The position numbers and the translations under genes were made by a program. The notes under the pieces were generated by a model. The model was not told where the DNA came from and did not search any database. It saw only the letters and a program-made list of their open reading frames with translations. From NCBI GenBank assembly GCA_016928995.1, contig JAFGJS010000003.1, positions 1 to 32,757 on the forward strand: a stretch of 32,757 bases of DNA, given 5' to 3'. How positions within the stretch are numbered: position 1 is the first letter of the stretch; the number at the start of each line of letters is the position of its first letter. Shown piece by piece: positions 24,999 through 32,558 of the stretch. This DNA is from Candidatus Sumerlaeota bacterium. Its GTDB lineage: Bacteria; Sumerlaeota; Sumerlaeia; JAFGJS01.

Positions 24999-25660
24999 CG
25001 CCACGGGAGTGGCGTGACAATGCTAGCTCCGGTTTTCAAACCGGGGTACGATGTCCTGATTATCAGCCGCGCCCCGGCAGGGGCGCGACAAGCGGAATCA
25101 ATCGAGAAAAAATCGCGAATCGTATTTGACGCCGTGTTTGATCAACAGCCCTTCGTATTCTTCCGCAAAACTGCGTTTGCGATGATGCTCCGCCTGGTTC
25201 TGTATGTACCGATATACGCGGTCCTGTTGGCTGTAGCTTACGGTGAACGCGCCATAACCTTCCTGCCACGCGAACTCCATGCGTCCGGTTTGATCGTGAT
25301 AATGCTTGGAGGAACTGCCCTTGATCGCCTGCACCACGTCGGCGACATCTGGTTTGGATTTCAAACGGCAAAGGATATGAACATGGTCGGCGGTTCCGTT
25401 GATGATCATCGCCTTCCCGCCATGATTAGCGATGATGCCGGCCATGTAGGGATAGAGCAATTTTTGGGTTTCGGCGTCGATGAGAGGTTGCCGGTGTTTG
25501 GTTGAGAAAACGATGTGATACAGCAGAACGGTGTAGGTGTGAGCCATGCGGCGCGCCTCGTGGATGGTTTTGTGGCGCCCCTGCCGGGGCGCGGAATGTA
25601 TTACGCCGGTTTACCCCGGTTTAAAAACCGGGGCTAGCATTGCTTTGTCCCTGCCGGGAC
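24999..25660. mobile_element. REP-like hairpins flanking a Y1 transposase gene (REPtron-like unit)
   Basis: Three hairpins lie left of the gene: 24999-25014 (CGCCAC-GGGA-GTGGCG), 25029-25044 (CCGGTTT/AAACCGG) and 25069-25086 (GCGCCCC-GGCA-GGGGCGC). Three mirror-image partners lie right of it: 25575-25592, 25614-25633 and 25647-25660. The left block 25018-25086 is an inverted copy of 25575-25642 including the CAATGCTAGC edge. The whole unit is thus a large palindrome with the transposase gene in the middle, the layout of RAYT/REP systems. Confidence 0.8.
25098..25547 (-). CDS. IS200/IS605-type Y1 (HUH) transposase, REP-associated
   Basis: The 149-residue protein is a single Y1_Tnp domain. The HUH metal motif is DHVHIL (His55, His57) and the catalytic tyrosine is most likely Tyr114 in YRYIQNQAEHH, within the C-terminal helix. 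These enzymes cut and join single-stranded DNA at hairpins with a 5'-phosphotyrosine intermediate. The gene looks intact: full length, ATG at 25547 with GAGG eight bases upstream, and both active-site motifs present. Mirrored REP-like hairpins on both sides suggest a domesticated RAYT-like role rather than a plain insertion sequence; no second orf (tnpB) is present. Confidence 0.9.
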   Translation of the reverse strand: MAHTYTVLLYHIVFSTKHRQPLIDAETQKLLYPYMAGIIANHGGKAMIINGTADHVHILCRLKSKPDVADVVQAIKGSSSKHYHDQTGRMEFAWQEGYGAFTVSYSQQDRVYRYIQNQAEHHRKRSFAEEYEGLLIKHGVKYDSRFFLD

Positions 25661-25689
25661 ATTTCTCAATATCGAAGCTTCAACCTACT

Positions 25690-25744
25690 GTGCTCTTCTT
25701 AATCTTCAAACTACTGTGTGCTCGTCTTAATGCTGATTCTTCAT
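25690..25744. repeat. short imperfect tandem repeat
   Basis: Two units of about 28 bases, beginning CAACCTACTGTG and CAAACTACTGTG and each ending in TCTTAAT, are joined head to tail just past the stop of the receiver-domain gene. They have the style of intergenic fillers; no hairpin terminator was seen. Confidence 0.5.
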
Positions 25745-25749
25745 CCGGT

Positions 25750-26895
25750 TCACGGGTGAGGTTTGTATTGATCGAGCAGACCGTAGAAGTCGAGGCCGAT
25801 GTAGCCGCAGATCAATACGAGCGAAATGAGGAAGAAAATCACGCAAAGGGCGGTGAGTTTGCGGCGAGCGCCGCGGATCTCAGGCTCGACGCTGTTGCGG
25901 GCCATCTGGGCGATTTCACTCTTGGCCTGCTCGCGGATGTAACGCGGGATGGTGGTGTTGATGGCGATCTCAAGCTGCCGGTCGATGATCTCAGGCAGGC
26001 GTTCGCGCGCGGCTTTCTGCACGGTTTTCTGCGCGACGGATTCAAACTGGCGCGACATTTCGCTGAAGAGCTCTGGCACGACTTCCTTGACGGCCTGCTC
26101 CATGCGTCCCTGAATTTCGCGCGGCAGCACGATCTCCAGGTTCTCCTTGACGCGGTCGCGGATCTGCGAGGGCAGCGTGCGCTCCACGGAACGCTTGACG
26201 GTTTTCTCGGTCACCTCGCGCAGGATGGTCTCGATGGCCTCGGCGACCTTGCGCTCGGCGAGTTTCTCCACCATGGACTTCGCGACTTCGTGCACGGTCA
26301 TGCGCACGAGTTCCTGCTCTTTTTCCGCGGTGAGTTGCGTGACGCGTTGATCCACTTCGACGGTCGCGCGCTGGTCGATCTTGGACACGACGTTCTGAAT
26401 GGCGCGTTCCACGATGAGCTGGGTTTTATTTTCAACGGCCTTGGAGATGTGCTCCTCGGCGAGTTGGCTCATTAACTTGTTCGCCGCTTCATCCAGGTAG
26501 GCGCGCGTCTTGATCTCCAGTTCGCGCTCCTCAATCATTGACCGGATCTTATGCACCAGGTTCGCCGGATCAAAAGGCTTTTTGATATAGCCGTTGGCCC
26601 CGCGCAATGGCGGATCGCTCCCCTTTTCAACCTCGGCCTCGTCCACGAGCAGCAGCACAAGAGTCTGGAATGTATCCGCGTCGGATTTCAGTTCGCGCGC
26701 GGTCGTATAGCCGTCCACGCCGTCCATGCCAGTGTCGAGAATCACAATGTCGAAGTCCTTGATTTCCGGACTGACGAGCGCGGACATGCCGTTGGACGCC
26801 GTGCGGACGCGATAACCGGCCTCGGCAAGGGTGTTCTGGGCAATCTCCTGGACCGCCGCGCTGGGATCGATAATCAGGATGCGTTCACCGGCCAT
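25750..26895 (-). CDS. receiver-domain protein with helical Pro-repeat region and C-terminal membrane anchor
   Basis: From the ATG at 26895, seven bases after the upstream stop, the protein has 381 residues. Residues 1-118 form a CheY-like receiver domain with phospho-acceptor Asp54 (ILDTGMDG) and Lys106 (KKPF). The usual acidic pair is reduced to one Asp (IIDPSA) and the beta-4 Thr/Ser is replaced (LLLVDEAE). Residues 120-345 are charged and helical, with hydrophobic-Pro turns at 242, 258, 274, 301 and 317, a spacing of mostly 16. One membrane helix (348-368) lies near the C-terminus, leaving about 13 residues outside. A cytoplasmic, membrane-tethered signalling adaptor is inferred. It is co-transcribed with the PATAN gene and probably works with the MglA-type GTPase. 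Confidence 0.85.
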   Translation of the reverse strand: MAGERILIIDPSAAVQEIAQNTLAEAGYRVRTASNGMSALVSPEIKDFDIVILDTGMDGVDGYTTARELKSDADTFQTLVLLLVDEAEVEKGSDPPLRGANGYIKKPFDPANLVHKIRSMIEERELEIKTRAYLDEAANKLMSQLAEEHISKAVENKTQLIVERAIQNVVSKIDQRATVEVDQRVTQLTAEKEQELVRMTVHEVAKSMVEKLAERKVAEAIETILREVTEKTVKRSVERTLPSQIRDRVKENLEIVLPREIQGRMEQAVKEVVPELFSEMSRQFESVAQKTVQKAARERLPEIIDRQLEIAINTTIPRYIREQAKSEIAQMARNSVEPEIRGARRKLTALCVIFFLISLVLICGYIGLDFYGLLDQYKPHP

Positions 26896-26902
26896 GTTCT
26901 GG

Positions 26903-28201
26903 TCATCCTTCCTGGCGGTCGATTTCGCCGCAAAGTGCGTCAATGCTGTATTCAGCGTTCATGTGCTCGCGATACTGCGAGCTGAAGGCGTCCTTGACAT
27001 TCTGCAGGAGTTTGCGCGTTTGCTTTTCACCGATGCAAGTGAAACACTCGTGGGTGATTTCGCGCATCAATCGCTGCAGGGCCTCCTGGGCGTCTTCATA
27101 GACGCCTTGCATGTTGTCGTTCTGATTATGAAAGCGGTTGTATTTCTCGAAAATTTCAGGACGTAGCCGATTATTTCGGGTGTAAAACAAATCCGCTCGA
27201 GGATAGATGTTTAAACATTCCCTCCAGATCGCATCCACCCAATGTCTCAACCGTATATCGCCGAAATCGCGATTCTTTTCGCATCCCTCGACATACTCAT
27301 TGATGAATCCGCACCAGATTCCAAGGGGCGAGGCATGACGCGGCTTGCGGCTGGTTGATCCGTTCTCCTTCCGCCCAAACAGGCTTCCCAGCGTCCATTC
27401 CCTGCGTTCCTGAACGGGCGCCTCAGTTTTCTCTTCTTCCTCAACCTCGTAGTTATCCGCATGGCAAGGAGAACGGGGCGTCTCTTCTTCGTCGAGGATT
27501 TCGAGAATGCGCGATTTGAGGAATGTGTTCAGGATGCGGTAGGTTTCAAACTTCCCCAGGCACGAGCGGCGGACAAGCGAACTCACAGTGTAGTATCCGT
27601 TGATCAGCGAGAGCACCTTCCATTCGTTCTCGGTGAGTGAAATGTCGCGCTCCCAGTTGGGCGGCAAGGGAGCGATGGTGATGACGGAATCGCTGGAAGG
27701 GATGTTGCCGCTGATGCGCTCCCATTCGTCGATGCGGCGCGTGCCTTCGATCAGCAGCGGCTCGATGTCGATCTCGATCACCACGTCGTCGATCTCATCG
27801 GGATCGTGATGTTCGAATTTGAAGTCCCCTTCATCCGTGTCGAAAAGTTTCCAGACCTCCTCCTCAAGTTGCAGTTTGATGGCCTGCTTGAGGATGTTGC
27901 GGTCGATCAATCCCTGTTCGATCAGCATCTCGCCGAGACGCTGGGTTGTGGCGGCTGCTTTCTGCTGATCCAGCGTGCGATCCAGCTGTCCGCGCTGAAC
28001 CAGGCCGCGATAGACGAGCATTTCGCCGAGTTTGAATTCGCGCTTCAGCGTGGAGGAATTGACGATGCGGCCGCGGAGGATATACAGGTCGATTGAATTG
28101 CCGGGCTGCTTGATGGATAGCGTTCCGGTCATCTTGCTCATCGCCAGGAATTGCAAGATTTCGGGGAGACTGAATGCCTTGAGACTGCCTTCAAGTTCCA
28201 T
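26903..28201 (-). CDS. DUF4388 (PATAN) domain protein with tandem MshEN-like motifs
   Basis: The 432-residue protein opens with the PATAN/DUF4388 pattern: LEGSLKAFSLPEILQFLAMSKMTGTL, then YILRGRIVNSS, and closing WKLFDTDEGDFKFE at 117-130. Between these halves lie two 24-residue units, 57-80 (KLGEMLVYRGLV start) and 88-111 (RLGEMLIEQGLI start), each ending in Gln. They fit the RLG-x2-L..G..L..Q pattern of c-di-GMP-binding MshEN domains. Residues 185-240 look like a winged helix (LTENEWKVLSLI, then YRILNTFLKSRIL). An acidic linker (240-270) leads to a helical C-terminal domain (295-425) I do not recognise. PATAN proteins often neighbour MglA-type GTPases and receiver proteins, as here. Start: ATG at 28201, GGAG ten bases upstream. 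Confidence 0.85.
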   Translation of the reverse strand: MELEGSLKAFSLPEILQFLAMSKMTGTLSIKQPGNSIDLYILRGRIVNSSTLKREFKLGEMLVYRGLVQRGQLDRTLDQQKAAATTQRLGEMLIEQGLIDRNILKQAIKLQLEEEVWKLFDTDEGDFKFEHHDPDEIDDVVIEIDIEPLLIEGTRRIDEWERISGNIPSSDSVITIAPLPPNWERDISLTENEWKVLSLINGYYTVSSLVRRSCLGKFETYRILNTFLKSRILEILDEEETPRSPCHADNYEVEEEEKTEAPVQERREWTLGSLFGRKENGSTSRKPRHASPLGIWCGFINEYVEGCEKNRDFGDIRLRHWVDAIWRECLNIYPRADLFYTRNNRLRPEIFEKYNRFHNQNDNMQGVYEDAQEALQRLMREITHECFTCIGEKQTRKLLQNVKDAFSSQYREHMNAEYSIDALCGEIDRQEG

Positions 28202-28356
28202 AGCGTGATTGCTCCGTAGCTCTGTCGAGCATGGCGCTATTGTTTCGACGGGATCTGAAATATTATCGCCAGCGTCATCTTGATCGCAATAGTGAAAATT
28301 ATTTTTTGTCAGCGCATAAACAAATGCAAAGTCAAAAACAAGAAAATGACACGCGT

Positions 28357-28388
28357 GACGCGAAAGATGGCCGCGTCTGTTTTTTTAT
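28357..28388 (+). terminator. possible plus-strand terminator
   Basis: Stem GACGCG/CGCGTC (28357-28362 with 28372-28377) is followed by TGTTTTTTTATA on the plus strand. No plus-strand gene is known upstream; it might end antisense transcription into the MglA-type gene. On the minus strand it lies just behind that gene but lacks a T tract. Confidence 0.35.
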
Positions 28389-29776
28389 AAGATGCTGGGC
28401 TTCCCTGCGGGCGTCAGTTTTAGTCCTTTAATCAACGCTTTCTGATAGATGTATATATTGCGGTCCATTGCATTTTTGACGTACACCGACACAGTGGGCT
28501 TGCGGGTTTGCCGATCCACCTCGTCCTCGTCGCCGTATATCAGGAATTGAGCGACGGCCGTGCTTTCCATCATCGGCTCCGATCCTGACTGCTTCAATGT
28601 ATAGTAGCAAGGTGTGCGCATGAAGCCGAAGGTGCGAATGTCTCCATTGAGCTGAAAACGCCGCGCGCCATTGTCGCCTTCCAAACTGAGAAATTCGATG
28701 CGCGCCGAGCCGATCCGCATGCCCAGCCAATGCACGTCGCATTTCTGCACGATATGCACCGGCGGCTCTTTCTTTTCGGGTTTCCTCTCCTCCGCAGGCT
28801 GCGACACGGCCATTGGTTGAGTGGAACTGGCGGGCTCCTCCATCACCGGTTCCTCGACCGGCCGCTCAATAACAGGGGGAATGACCGGCGGCGGAACGCT
28901 TTGCTCCTGGACTGGCGAAGGAACTGCATACTGCGGTTGCGGCGCCTGAGGGACGGCGGGGCGTGGCGGCTCTGGCTTCGGTTGCTGAGTGCGCCGAGGC
29001 TGCTGGGCTGCGACGCCTTGCTGAACTGCCGTGCGCGGCTGGCGCCGGATCTCTTCCATCTCCAGTTCGATGCCGTCACTGGCGCGCGACGGCGCCGAGG
29101 GCGGCGCTGAGGGCGACGCCAAGGGCGGCGGCTCGACTGACCGAGGCGCGGCAGATACTGGACTTTCTGACTCCGGACGCTGCTGCTCACCGTCCATCTG
29201 CTGCCGCAGTTTTTTCAATAACTTGACGCTGATCGACCGCAGCGTCTCGCGCACTCCGGTTCCTTCGGTGGCGATGGCCTCAAAGTAATCCACGCCCGGA
29301 TTGAGCGCCATCTGCAAGGCATCAACGTCCAAGCAGTTAGGCAAATCGCGCTTGTTGTATTGCATCACCCACGGAATCGAATCGAGATCATAGCCGAAGT
29401 CAGCGAGATTCTCGCGCAAATTGATCATGCACTCGCGATTCTCATCAAGACGCTCGGCTTGTGAGTCGGCGACAAATACGATGGCGTCCACATTGCGCAG
29501 GACGAGCTTGCGCGTGGCGTTGTAGAACACCTGGCCGGGCACGGTGTAAAGCTGAAATTTCGTCTTCATGCCTTGCACGTCGCCCAGATTCAACGGCATG
29601 AAATCGAAAAAGAGCGTTCGCTCGGATTCGCTCTCCAGTGAGACCAAATCACCCCGGAAACGATTGGGAATCTGCCCATGAATCACTTCCAGGTTTGTGG
29701 TCTTACCGCCTAAGCCCGGTCCGTAGTAAACAATTTTACATGAAATTTCATTAAAGGATCGATTGAGCGTTGCCAT
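28385..29776 (-). CDS. MglA-type small GTPase with Pro-rich linker and C-terminal domain
   Basis: With the ATG at 29776 (GGAG seven bases upstream) the protein has 463 residues. Residues 1-197 are an MglA-like Ras-family GTPase: P-loop GPGLGGKTT (19-27), LESESERTLFFDFMP (48-62), switch II region YTVPGQVFYNATR (77-89), NKRD (141-144) and a G5-like AIATEGTG (167-174). MglA sets cell polarity and drives motility in myxobacteria and others, and is normally about 195 residues alone. Here a Pro/Gln-rich linker (198-340) joins a beta-rich C-terminal domain (343-463) that I do not recognise. The gene heads a minus-strand set with the PATAN and receiver-domain genes; 183 bases separate it from the next. 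No MglB/roadblock gene is in the window. Confidence 0.9.
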   Translation of the reverse strand: MATLNRSFNEISCKIVYYGPGLGGKTTNLEVIHGQIPNRFRGDLVSLESESERTLFFDFMPLNLGDVQGMKTKFQLYTVPGQVFYNATRKLVLRNVDAIVFVADSQAERLDENRECMINLRENLADFGYDLDSIPWVMQYNKRDLPNCLDVDALQMALNPGVDYFEAIATEGTGVRETLRSISVKLLKKLRQQMDGEQQRPESESPVSAAPRSVEPPPLASPSAPPSAPSRASDGIELEMEEIRRQPRTAVQQGVAAQQPRRTQQPKPEPPRPAVPQAPQPQYAVPSPVQEQSVPPPVIPPVIERPVEEPVMEEPASSTQPMAVSQPAEERKPEKKEPPVHIVQKCDVHWLGMRIGSARIEFLSLEGDNGARRFQLNGDIRTFGFMRTPCYYTLKQSGSEPMMESTAVAQFLIYGDEDEVDRQTRKPTVSVYVKNAMDRNIYIYQKALIKGLKLTPAGKPSIL

Positions 29777-29792
29777 TCCCGCGCTCCACATG

Positions 29793-29842
29793 GCCTTCTC
29801 TGTAGAAGGCGCACGCTTTTTGTGTTGTCACATGATCATGTG
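29793..29842 (-). promoter_or_regulatory. hairpin and 14-bp palindrome upstream of the MglA-type gene
   Basis: A perfect seven-pair hairpin GCCTTCT-CTGT-AGAAGGC (29793-29810) sits just ahead of the ribosome site. A perfect palindrome CACATGATCATGTG (29829-29842) lies about 53 bases before the ATG. The palindrome has the size and symmetry of an operator for a dimeric regulator; the hairpin could limit translation. No convincing -35/-10 pair was placed. Confidence 0.45.
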
Positions 29843-30072
29843 GCATGAATAGCTGTAATAAGCATGTATTAACCGGCATTTAACTCTGATTTGCAAGGAT
29901 TTTTATCGCTTTTCGCACTTCCGGCATCCCATCACTGACTACTCAATACTGTAAGTATCGGTTATCTTTCGCCGTTTTTCAATTTTTTTTTAGCACATTT
30001 TTTACAATGCAAAGATATCTCGATTTCGGTCGCGAATCCGTTTGCAGTCCCGTTGTCCTATGATCCCTCGAC

Positions 30073-31092
30073 TTATCCATGCAGCTGCGCAGGAATGAAG
30101 CCGATGGCGTCGTGAAAGCGCTGGAGCGCCGGTTGCGATCGCACACAGGCGCGCTCGGCGCCGTCACGCAAAACGTTATTCAGATAGACTTTGTCGTCGA
30201 TAATTTCATGGTAGCGTTTCTGGATCGGCGCCAGGCTCTCCACCACCAGTTCCGCCACATCGCCCTTGAAACCGCCGTAGCCTTGCCCGCCATATGCACG
30301 TTCGATTTCCGCAAAGCTCTTGCCGCTGAAAGCGGAGTGGATCGACATCAGGTTGGCCACACCCGGCTTGCCTTCCGGATCCCACTTGATTTCCTCGCCG
30401 GAGTCGGTCACGGCGCGCATGATCTTGCGCTTAATCCGCTTCGGCTCGTCCAGCAGCGCGATGTAGTTCGTCTCCGCCTTGTCGGACTTGCTCATTTTTT
30501 TGGTCGGCTCCTGCAGGCTCATGATGCGCGCGCCGACCTTGGGGATGTACGGCTCGGGAACTTTGAAGATTTCCGCGTTGTATATATTATTCACACGCTG
30601 CGCCAGATCGCGCGTGAGTTCGAGATGCTGTTTTTGATCCTCGCCCACGGGCACCAGATCCGCGTCATACAGCAGGATGTCGGCCGCCATCAACGTCGGA
30701 TAGGCGAACAGCCCCACATTGGCCTTTTCCGCGTTCTGGGCCTTGTCCTTGAACTGCGTCATGCGCGAAAGCTGCCCCATCTGCGTGTAGCAATTCAGTA
30801 GCCAGGCGAGCTGCGAGTGCCCCGGCACATGCGACTGGGCGAAAAGAATATGATGCTCCGGATCCAATCCGCAGGCCAGATATTGCGCGATGAACTGGTA
30901 GCTGCGCTGCAGCAGCTCCTTCGGATCCTGCCGCACGGTGATGGCATGCAGATCGACCAGGATAAAGATGCAATCGTAATCTTGCTGCATCTGCACCCAG
31001 TTGCGCACGGCTCCGATGTAATTGCCAATGGTTAAAATGCCCGATGGAGCGCTGCCGCTGAGCAACACTGGTTTGCCGCTGTTTGCCGTCAT
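30073..31092 (-). CDS. trpS: tryptophanyl-tRNA synthetase
   Basis: The 339-residue protein has both class I signatures, APSGILTIGNY (15-25, the HIGH-like motif) and KMSKS (199-203), and the TrpRS-typical stretches GQLSRMTQFKDK and PVGEDQKQHLELTRDLA. It charges tRNA-Trp in the cytoplasm. Length and motif order match bacterial TrpS. Start: ATG at 31092 with AAGG upstream. It stands as a single minus-strand gene, about 300 bases upstream of the MglA-type gene on the same strand. The coding part is ordinary and shows no disruption. Confidence 0.96.
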   Translation of the reverse strand: MTANSGKPVLLSGSAPSGILTIGNYIGAVRNWVQMQQDYDCIFILVDLHAITVRQDPKELLQRSYQFIAQYLACGLDPEHHILFAQSHVPGHSQLAWLLNCYTQMGQLSRMTQFKDKAQNAEKANVGLFAYPTLMAADILLYDADLVPVGEDQKQHLELTRDLAQRVNNIYNAEIFKVPEPYIPKVGARIMSLQEPTKKMSKSDKAETNYIALLDEPKRIKRKIMRAVTDSGEEIKWDPEGKPGVANLMSIHSAFSGKSFAEIERAYGGQGYGGFKGDVAELVVESLAPIQKRYHEIIDDKVYLNNVLRDGAERACVRSQPALQRFHDAIGFIPAQLHG

Positions 31093-31430
31093 AACGCCTT
31101 CGCCTCGTGAATCCTTGTTTTTTCATACCCTTGCGCGAAAGAGTATTGGCGGGAGCAAGCCGTTTGGCAAAGTTTTTTTTGTGAAAAAGCCGGTTTTTAT
31201 CTTGAAATCAACCTTGCCGCGCTCCAGGCAAATATCGCCTAATCAAGGCGATTCGAATGGATAAAAATAATCTTTCTTAATTTCCATAATTTACCTATTG
31301 AGTCATAAAGAGGTTCTGCCGATAACGATGGTTACCATTGATACAAAGCCTAGATTGGGAAGGAAGCGGGATTTTCCTGCCCGTGCGGCATTATTGACGC
31401 AGTGAAATACGATCCTATTCGAGGCTGATC
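31093..31430. other. 338-bp divergent intergenic region
   Basis: It should hold the promoters of trpS (minus) and of the PAS-phosphatase gene (plus). There is an inverted repeat ATCGCCT-AATCA-AGGCGAT (31234-31252) and a small mirror ATGGT-T-ACCAT (31328-31338). No T-box leader (no conserved T-box sequence or tRNA-acceptor bulge) was recognised for trpS, and no gene was seen. Confidence 0.5.
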
Positions 31431-32558
31431 ATGCAAATTCCGCCAGAATTAATATTTGATTCGCTCCAGGATGGAGTTTTTGCCACAAACAAGGAGCGGG
31501 AGATTGTCTATTGGAACAAAGCCGCCGAACGCATCACGGGCTGGAAAGCCGAAGAAGTGATGGGCAAAGGCTGTTTCGACGGCTTCATATGTCATGTCGA
31601 TAAAGACATGAACATTTTATGCCGCCAGAAATCCTGCCCCTTGCATCGTTGCATCGAAACCGGAGAAGCTGAAAAAGTCCCGATCATCATGTTTTCCAAT
31701 TCGCGGGACGGACGGCGCGTTCCGCTGCATATCAGCGTATCGCCGGTGCGAGACAAAAAAGGCGAAATTATCGGCGGCGTGCAATTCTTTCGGGATTTAA
31801 GCGAGACCTTTAAAGATTTGATGCGCGCCAAGGCTATGCAACAATCAGTCATGAATATGTCCACGCCGAACGATCCGCGCATTCAAATCAACGTGCATCG
31901 CATTCCTTATGATATTGTGAGCGGAGACTTCTACAAGGTTCACAAGATCTCCGATGATCAATACGGCATCCTCCTGGCGGACGTGACGGGCAAAGGCGTG
32001 GCGGCGGCGCTATACACCATGTATCTCGACTCGTTGTCGAATCTGCACACGGACTGGTTCAAGCAACCCGACGTCTTGCTTTACGCCTTGAACCAAAGCC
32101 TGTTCGCGTTGCAGGAAGTGGAGCCTACCTTCGCCTCAGCCATCTGCGCCAAGCTGGATTTGTCGAAAAAAACCGTCGCCATCGCCAGCGCGAACAATCC
32201 CAATCCACTGTTATTCAAAACCAGCGGAAAAACCGAGGTGTTGAATATGTCCGGTCCGACTCTGGGGATGTATCTGGAATCGGATTACCGGACGGAAGTC
32301 TTCCCCATTGATCTGAACGACCATCTGTTGTTCTACACAAACGGAGCGATCGAAGCCGGCGGAATGCCGAAAAACGCCCTGCCCCCGGATAAACTGCTGA
32401 ACGTTTTATCGCAGATTGGCTATCCGCAGAAACAGAATGCGAATCTGGCCTATGTTGAAAAAGGTTTGCAACAGTTCCAGGAATCCATTCAATTATCTGA
32501 TGATCTCACGTTGATGCAAGTCGCCGTCAAGAATTTCACTGAAGCGCATCTACGCTGA
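31431..32558 (+). CDS. PAS-domain SpoIIE/PP2C-type phosphatase-like protein
   Basis: The 375-residue protein has an N-terminal PAS domain (1-125) with the Cys/His cluster GKGCFDGFICHVD..LCRQKSCPL often found in phosphatase-linked PAS domains, then a SpoIIE-type PP2C domain (150-368). Metal-site motifs are SGDFY (Asp166), LLADVTGKG (Asp184) and SDDLT (Asp357/358). The fourth acidic position, normally TDG, reads FYTNGAIE with Asn304. Such proteins remove phosphate from anti-sigma-factor antagonists in partner-switching circuits; no antagonist or anti-sigma gene is in the window. Start: ATG at 31431 with GAGG six bases upstream. The gene is divergent from trpS. Confidence 0.9.
   Translation: MQIPPELIFDSLQDGVFATNKEREIVYWNKAAERITGWKAEEVMGKGCFDGFICHVDKDMNILCRQKSCPLHRCIETGEAEKVPIIMFSNSRDGRRVPLHISVSPVRDKKGEIIGGVQFFRDLSETFKDLMRAKAMQQSVMNMSTPNDPRIQINVHRIPYDIVSGDFYKVHKISDDQYGILLADVTGKGVAAALYTMYLDSLSNLHTDWFKQPDVLLYALNQSLFALQEVEPTFASAICAKLDLSKKTVAIASANNPNPLLFKTSGKTEVLNMSGPTLGMYLESDYRTEVFPIDLNDHLLFYTNGAIEAGGMPKNALPPDKLLNVLSQIGYPQKQNANLAYVEKGLQQFQESIQLSDDLTLMQVAVKNFTEAHLR

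Noticed and set aside
24999-25660. CRISPR-like array from repeated hairpins
   Set aside because: The hairpins are mirror images around a transposase gene, with no regular repeat-spacer pattern.
25546-26475. 309-codon plus-strand frame over the receiver-domain gene
   Set aside because: Composition (Leu/Asp/Gly/His periodicity) mirrors the helical repeat region of the minus-strand gene; no family motif.
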